DNA from: Liolophura sinensis
Taxonomy: Eukaryota > Mollusca > Polyplacophora > Chitonida > Chitonidae
NCBI RefSeq assembly: GCF_032854445.1
Contig: NC_088295.1
Coordinates: forward strand, 2,918,501 to 2,982,500
Length of the DNA stretch: 64,000 nucleotides
Direction: 5' to 3'
A model generated the notes under the pieces. It was not told where the DNA came from. It saw nothing but the letters and a program-made list of their open reading frames with translations, and made no database searches. Positions 13,201 through 22,200 of the stretch are shown in pieces. How positions within the stretch are numbered: the first letter of the stretch is position 1; the number at the start of each line of letters is the position of its first letter. Position numbers and translations under genes: made by a program.

Positions 13201-16200
13201 CATTACATTCCAGACAAAGTTGTCCACTTTATGTAGTATCTGCACAGCATTACATTCCAGACAAGGTTGTCCACTTTGTGTAGTATCTGCACAGCATTAC
13301 AGTCCAGACAAGGTTGTCCACCGACACATTGTATACCCATTCGACCAGACCAGGTTGTCCACTTTATATAGAATCCCCATAGCATTACAGTCCAGACAAG
13401 GTTGTCCACCCACACATTGTACATGCATTAGACCTGACCAGTTTGTCCACTTTATATAGTATCCCCATAGCTTTACAGTCCAGACAAAGTTGTCCACTTT
13501 ATATAGTATCCGCACAGCATTACAGTGCAGACAAGGTTGTCGACTTTATATAATATCCGCACAGCATTACATTCCAGACAAAGTTGTCCACTTTATGTAG
13601 TATCCCCACAGCATTACATTCCAGACAAAGTTGTCCACTTTGTGTAGTATCCGCACAGCATTACAGTCCAGACAAGGTTGTCCATTTTATGTAGTATCCC
13701 CACAGCATTACAGTCCAGGCCAGGTTGTCGACTTTATATAATATCCGCACAGCATTACATTCCAGACAAAGTTGTCCACTTTATGTAGTATCCCCACAGC
13801 ATTACATTCCAGACAAGGTTGTCCACTTTATGTAGTATCCCCACAGCATTACAGTCCAGGCCAGGTTGTCGACTTTATATAATATCCACACAGCATTACA
13901 TTCCAGACAAGGTTGTCCACTTTATATAATATCCGCACAGCATTACAGTCCAGGCCAGGCTGTCCACTTTATATAATATCCGCACAGCATTACATTCCAG
14001 ACAAAGTTGTCCACTTTATGTAGTATCCCCACAGCATTACATTCCAGACAAGGTTGTCCACTTTATATAGTATCCGCACAGCATTACAGTCCAGGCCAGG
14101 CTGTCCACTTTATATAATATCTGCACAGCATTACATTCCAGACAATGTTGTCCACTTTATGTAGTATCCCCACAGCATTACATTCCAGACAAAGTTGTCC
14201 ACTTTATGTAGTATCCCCACAGCATTACATTCCAGACAAGGTTGTCCACTTTATATAGTATCCGCACAGCATTACAGTCCAGGCCAGGCTGTCCACTTTA
14301 TATAATATCCGCACAGCATTACATTCCAGACAAAGTTGTCCACTTTATGTAGTATCCCCACAGCATTACATTCCAGACAAAGTTGTCCACTTTATATAGT
14401 ATCCGCACAGCATTACAGTCCAGGCCAGGCTGTCCACTTTATATAATATCCGCACAGCATTACATTCCAGACAAAGTTGTCCACTTTATGTAGTATCCCC
14501 ACAGCATTACATTCCAGACAAAGTTGTCCACTTTATGTAGTATCCCCACAGCATTACATTCCAGACAAAGTTGTCCACTTTATATAGTATCCGCACAGCA
14601 TTACAGTCCAGGCCAGGCTGTCCACTTTATATAATATCCGCACAGCATTACATTCCAGACAAAGTTGTCCACTTTGTGTAGTATCTGCACAGTATTACAG
14701 TCCAGACAATGTTGTCAACTTTATATAGTATCCCCACAGCATTACATTCCAGACAAAGTTGTCCACTTTATGTAGCATCAGCACAGCATTACAGTCCAGA
14801 CAAGGTTGTCCACTTTATGCAGTATCTGCACAGCATTACAGTCCAGGCCAGGTTGTCCACTTTATGTAGCATCCGCACAGCATTGCATTCCAGACAAGGT
14901 TGTCGACTTTATGTAGTATCTACACAGCATTACATTCCAGGCCAGGTTGTCGACTTTATATAATATCCGCACAGCATTACATTCCAGACAAAGTTGTCGA
15001 CTTTATGTAGTATCTCCACAGCATTACATTCCAGACAAGGTTGTCGACTTTATGTAGTATCCCCACAGCATTACATTCCAGACAAGGTTGTCGACTTTAT
15101 ATAGTATCCCCACAGCATTACATTCCAGACAAGGTTGTCCACGTTATATAGTATCCCCACAGCATTACATTCCAGACAAGGTTGTCGACTTTATGTAGTA
15201 TCCCCACAGCATTACATTCCAGACAAGGTTGTCCACTTTATGTAGTATCTGCACAGCATTACATTGCAGACAAGGTTGTCGACTTTATATAATATCCGCA
15301 CAGCATTACATTCCAGACAAAGTTGTCCACTTTATGTAGTATCCCCACAGCATTACAGTCCAGACAAGGTTGTCCACCCACACATTGTACATGCATTAGA
15401 CCTGACCAGTTTGTCCACTTTATATAGTATCCCCACAGCATTACAGTCCAAACAAGGTTGTCGACTTTATATAGTGTCTGCACAGCATTACAGTCCAGGC
15501 CAGGTTGTCCACTTTATATAATATTCGCACAGCATTACAGTCCGAACAAGGTTGTCCACTTTATATAATATCCGCACAGCATTACATTCCAGACAAGGTT
15601 GTCCACTTCACGTAGCATCCGCACAGCATTACATTCCAGACAAAGTTGTCCACTTTATGTAGTATACCCACAGTATTACAGTCCAGGCCAGGTTGTCCAC
15701 TTTATATAATATCCGCACAGCATTACAGTCCAGACAAGGTTGTCGACTTTATATAATATCTGCACAGCATTACATTCCAGACAAGGTTGTCCACTTCACG
15801 TAGCATCCGCACAGCATTACAGTCCAGACAAAGTTGTCCACTTTATGTAGTATCTACACAGTATTACAGTCCAGGCCAGGTTGTCCACTTTATATAATAT
15901 CTGCACAGCATTACATTCCAGACAAAGTTGTCCACTTTATGTAGCATCTACACAGTATTAAAGTCCAGACAATGTTGTCAACTTTATATAGTATCCCCAC
16001 AGCATTACAGTCCAGGCCAGGCTGTCCACTTTATGTAGCATCCGCACAGCATTGCATTCCAGACAAAGTTGTCCACTTTGTGTAGTATCTGCACAGCATT
16101 ACATTCCAGACAATGTTGTCCACTTTATGTAGTATCTGCACAGCATTACAGTCCAGACAAGGTTGTCCACTTTGTATAGTATCCCCACATCATTACAGTC

Positions 16201-19200
16201 CAGACAAGGTTGTCCACCGACACATTGTACACCCATTCGACCAGACAAAGTTGTCCACTTTATATAGTATCCCCACACTATTACAGTCCAGGCAAGGTTT
16301 TCAACTTTATGTAGTATCCCCACAGCATGTGTGGTGTAAAGAAAAGTCCATAATTTGCGACTCGCTGTCTTTGTTCTGATTATTTTACTTCATGATTATA
16401 ATTTGATAGTATCAGTATTGTTATTGTTGCTTGAGTCCTCTTCCTTTTCATCTTAAAGGCCTAGTTTTTCTGGTTTGTTCCAGGTCCAGGAGTGAAGCTG
16501 AAAAATGTAAGTCTTAAGTGATATGTACAAGTACACTATATCATGGCTCATGGTAAGTAGTTAATGCTACAGAAACAGTGAACAATATATAGTGGTGGAT
16601 GATAGGTACAAGATGGTGCATCATATATACATGCTCCTACATACAGTACTGCTATATACATGTAGTGGTGCGTGACAAGTCAGATGTGACGCTTGATGTG
16701 CATGGATGAGTACAATACTGATATGTAGATGTTGTGGTGCATGACAAGTCAGATGTGACGCTTGATGTGCATGGACAGGTACAATACTGATATGTAGATG
16801 TTGTGGTGCATGACAAGTCAGATGTGACGCTTGATGTGCATGGACAGGTACAATACTGATATGTAGATGTTGTGGTGCATGACAAGTCACTTGTGACGCT
16901 TGATGTGCATGGATGAGTACAGTACCAATATGTAGATGCCGTGGTGCGTGAGAAGTCAGATGTGACGCGTGCTGTGCATGGATGAGTACAGTACCAATAT
17001 GTAGATGCCGTGGTGCGTGAGAAGTCAGATGTGACACGTGCTGTGCATGGATGAGTACAGTACCAATATGTAGATGCCGTGGTGTGTGAGAAGTCAGATG
17101 TGACACGTGCTGTGCATGGATGAGTACAGTACCAATATGTAGATGCCGTGGTGTGTGAGAAGTCAGATGTGACACGTGCTGTGCATGGATGAGTACAGTA
17201 CCAATATGTAGATGCCGTGGCATGTAAGAAGTCAGATGTGACACGTGCTGTGCATGGATGAGTACGGTACCAATATGTAGATGCCGTGGTGTGTGAGAAG
17301 TCAGATGTGACACGTGCTGTGCATGGATGAGTACGGTACCAATATGTAGATGCCGTGGTGTGTGAGAAGTCAGATGTGACACATGCTGTGCATGGATGAG
17401 TACGGTACCAATATGTAGATGCCATTGTGTGTGAGAAGTCAGATGTGACACGTGCTGTGCATGGATGAGTACAGTACCAATATGTAGATGCCGTGGTGTG
17501 TGAGAAGTCAGATGTGACACGTGCTGTGCATGGATGAGTACAGTACCAATATGTAGATGCCGTGGTGTGTGAGAAGTCAGATGTGACACGTGCTGTGCAT
17601 GGATGAGTACAGTACCAATATGTAGATGCCGTGGTGTGTGAGAAGTCAGATGTGACACGTGCTGTGCATGGATGAGTACAGTACCAATATGTAGATGCCG
17701 TGGTGTGTGAGAAGTCAGATGTGACACGTGCTGTGCATGGATGAGTACAGTACCAATATGTAGATGCCGTGGTGTGTGAGAAGTCAGATGTGACACGTGC
17801 TGTGCATGGATGAGTACAGTACCAATATGTAGATGCCGTGGTGTGTGAGAAGTCAGATGTGACACGTGCTGTGCATGGATGAGTACAGTACCAATATGTT
17901 GATGCCGTGGTGTGTGAGAAGTCAGATGTGACACGTGCCGTGCATGGATGAGTACAGTACCAATATGTAGATGCCGTGGTGTGTGAGAAGTCAGATGTGA
18001 CACGTGCCGTGCATGGATGAGTACAGTACCAATATGTAGATGCCGTTGTGTGTGAGAAGTCAGATGTGACACGTGCTGTGCATGGATGAGTACGGTACCA
18101 ATGTGTAGATGCCATTGTGTGTGAGAAATCAGATTTGACACATGCTGTGCATGGATGAGTACGGTACCAATATGTAGATGCCATGGTGTGTGAGAAGTCA
18201 GATGTGACATGTGCTGTGCATGGATGAGTACGGTACCAATGTGAGAAGTCAGATGTGACACGTGCCGTGCATGGATGAGTACAGTACCAATATGTAGATG
18301 CCGGGGTGTGTGAGAAGTCAGATGTGACACGTGCTGTGCATGGATGAGTACAGTACCAATATGTAGATGCCGTGGTGGGTGAGAAGTCAGATGTGACACA
18401 TGCCGTGCATGGATGAGTACAATACCAATATGTAGATGCCGTGGTGTGTGAGAAGTCAGATGTGACACGTGCTGTGCATGGATGAGTACAGTACCAATAT
18501 GTAGATGCCGTGGTGTGTGAGAAGTCAGATGTGACACGTGCTGTGCATGGATGAGTACAGTACCAATATGTAGATTCCATGGTGTGTGAGAAGTCAGATG
18601 TGACACGTGCTGTGCATGGAAGAGTACAGTACCAATATGTAGATTCCATGGTGTGTGAGAAGTCAGATGTGACACGTGCTGTGCATGGATGAGTACGGTA
18701 CCAATGTGAGAAGTCAGATGTGACACGTGCCGTGCATGGATGAGTACGGTACCAATATGTAGATGCCGTGGTGTGTGAGAAGTCAGATGTGACACATGCT
18801 GTGCATGGATGAGTACGGTACCAATGTGAGAAGTCAGATGTGACACGTGCCGTGCATGGATGAGTACGGTACCAATATGTAGATGCCGGGGTGTGTGAGA
18901 AGTCAGATGTGACACGTGCTGTGCATGGATGAGTACAGTACCAATATGTAGATGCCGTGGTGGGTGAGAAATCAGATGTGACACATGCCGTGCATGGATG
19001 AGTACGGTACCAATATGTAGATGCCGTGGTGTGTGAGAAGTCAGATGTGACACGTGCTGTGCATGGATGAGTACAGTACCAATATGTAGATGCCGTGGTG
19101 TGTGAGAAGTCAGATGTGACACGTGCTGTGCATGGATGAGTACAGTACCAATATGTAGATGCCGTGGTGGGTGAGAAGTCAGATGTGACACGTGCCGTGC

Positions 19201-22200
19201 ATGGATGAGTACAGTACCAATATGTAAATGCCGTTGTGTGTGAGAAGTCAGATGTGACACGTGCTGTGCATGGATGAGTACGGTACCAATATGTAGATGC
19301 CATGGTGTGGGAGAAGTCAGATGTGACACATGCTGTGCATGGATGAGTACGGTACCAATATGTAGATGCCGTGGTGTGTGAGAAGTCAGATGTGACACAT
19401 GCTGTGCATGGATGAGTACGGTACCAATATGTAGATGCCATTGTGTGTGAGAAGTCAGATGTGACACGTGCTGTGCATGTATATACATGTAGATATAGTG
19501 TAGTACATCAGTTTTTAGGTGTAGGCAGGGCAGATGTACTGCATATATCAACATATCCAAGGAGGTAGAGCAACAGCTGTACAAGTAAAAATTAACAATA
19601 CAGAACTAAAACAAACTGTTATTCCAATCGAATAAGTAAGTTTAAACTCATACAAATATGTTTTAGTGTTTGTATTAGGCACAAAATATTGTATGTGATG
19701 CCTAAAAAAGTTTGTCAGTAGGAAGGCTTTGAATGTAGAGATAGACACAGGTTTTATTGCTAGCATTTTGTGTTAAGTATATGTAGGCTTTTTTATTTTT
19801 GTTTTTAATTTATGGTCCTTAATTAACAGCATAGCAAGCCTGAAAATTACATCATTAACAGCAATAATACTAAAACTTCTACACTTCCTCAGTAAGAATG
19901 TGAGAGATAACATGCATATCTGGACTCTGGCTTCCCCCAATCAAATGTAATCAGATAACTAATTTATGTTGTTGAGATGGATCTGCATGCATAATCAAGC
20001 TAATGCCAGGCTCTTCCACTATGACTGTGTTCTCATGATTTACTATTGCTGTTTATATTTTGTGCTTGTTAACAAACTGCTAGCTCTATCCTTTGCTCCT
20101 AGATGTCCCATTATGCTGTATTCTGAAATGCTTGAAGTTTCATTTCTGTCTTTCTGCACTGCTATACAGTCCCTGTAATCTGAGATGTTTTATCCTACTA
20201 TTTCCAGAAATGCTGTATGTGTGTGCTCCACCCTGCTGTATTCTGAGATATTGTATCTGTGTGCTCCACCCTGCTGTACTCTGAGATACCATATCTGTGT
20301 GCTTCACCCTGCTGTATTCTGAGATACTGTATCTGTGTGCTCCACCCTGCTGTATTCTGAGATACCATATCTGTGTGCTCCACCCTGCTGTATTCTGAGA
20401 TACTGTATCTGTGTGCTCCACCCTGCTGTATTCTGAGATATTGTATCTGTGTGCTCCACCCTGCTGTATTCTGAGATATTGTATCTGTGTGCTCCACCCT
20501 GCTGTATTCTGAGATACTGTATCTGTGTGCTCCACCCTGCTGTATTCTGAGATATTGTATCTGTGTGCTCCACCCTGCTGTGTTCTGAGATATTGCATCT
20601 GTGTGCTCCACCCTGCTGTATTCTGAGATATTGTATCTATCTGCTCCACCCTGCTGTATTCTGAGATACTGTATCTGTGTGCTCCACCCTGCTGTATTCT
20701 GAGATGCTGTATCTGTATGCTCTACCCTGCAGTGCAGTGCTGTATTCTGGGATACTGTATCTGAGCTCTGTCCAGCTGTATTCTTAGATACTATATCTCT
20801 ACTTTACTTGGCTGTATCTGAGATATGGTATCTGTGCTCTACCTTGCTGTATTCTGAGATAATGTATCTGCTCTTTATCCTGATGTGTTTTTAGACACTG
20901 TGTCTGTGCTCTGGTCTGCTGTATTCTGAGATAATGTATCTGCTCTTTATCCTGATGTATTTTTAGACACTGTGTCTGTGCTCTGGTCTGCTGTATTCTG
21001 AGATAATGTATCTGCTCTTTATCCTGATGTATTTTTAGACACTGTGTCTGTGCTCTGGTCTGCTGTATTATGGGATAATGTATCTGCTCTTTATCCTGAT
21101 GTATTTTTAGACACTGTGTCTGTGCTCTGGTCTGCTGTATTATGGGATAATGTATCTGCTCTTTATCCTGATGTATTTTTAGACACTGTATCTGTGCTCT
21201 GGCTGGCTGTATTCTGAGACACTGTATCAGATATTTAATCCTGCAGTACCTCATGCTGGCTTCATAACTGGTTATGCATAGAAAGGTTAACCTGTGAATG
21301 GTCATGGGAGTTTCCTTGCACTCATCCCAGTTTCCTCCCAACATAATGCTGGTTGCCCTGGGCAACAATAAAAAAAAGTTAAATTTAGTATGTGAAGTAA
21401 TCTTACAATCTTCCACTTCTGCTGCTACACCTGATGTCAGGCTTTCATAGAATTTTCTTAGTTGTTGAGAGATTTATCAGTGTTTACTCTGATTGTAGGA
21501 GCTGACAGGTATGTCTGCCGGTTCAGGTCTACAGGTAAGTCGTTCAGATAGTTCACATCTACAAGTGAGTCATTCAGGCTGTGTAGGCTTACAGGTAAGC
21601 CATTCAGATAGTTCACGTCTACAAGTGAGTCATTCAGGCTGTGTAGGCTTACAGGTATGTCATTCAGATAGTTCACATCTACAAGTGAGTCATTCAGGCT
21701 GTGTAGGCTTACAGGTAAGCCGTTCAGATAGTTCACGTCTACAAGTGAGTCATTCAGGCTGTGTAGGCTTACAGGTATGTCGTTCAGATAGTTCACGTCT
21801 ACAAGTGAGTCATTCAGGTTGTGTAGTCTTACAGGTAAGTCGTTCAGATAGTTCACTTCTACAAGTGAGTCATTCAGGCTGTGTAGTCTTACAGGTAACG
21901 ACGTCTACAAGTGAACCATTCAGGCTGTGTAGGTTTACAGGTAAGCCATTCAGATAGTTCACGTCTACAAGTGAGTCATTCAGGCTGTGTAGTCTTACAG
22001 GTAAGTCGTTCAGATAGTTCACTTCTACAAGTGAGTCATTCAGGCTGTGTAGGCTTACAGGTAAGTCTTTTAGCCAGTTGAGGTCATTCATGTCTGCAGG
22101 TAAGCCATTCAGCCAATTCATGTCTGCAGGTAAGCCATTCAGCCAGTTCATGTCTGCAGGTAAGCCATTCAACCAGTTCATGTCTGCAGGTAAGCCATTC

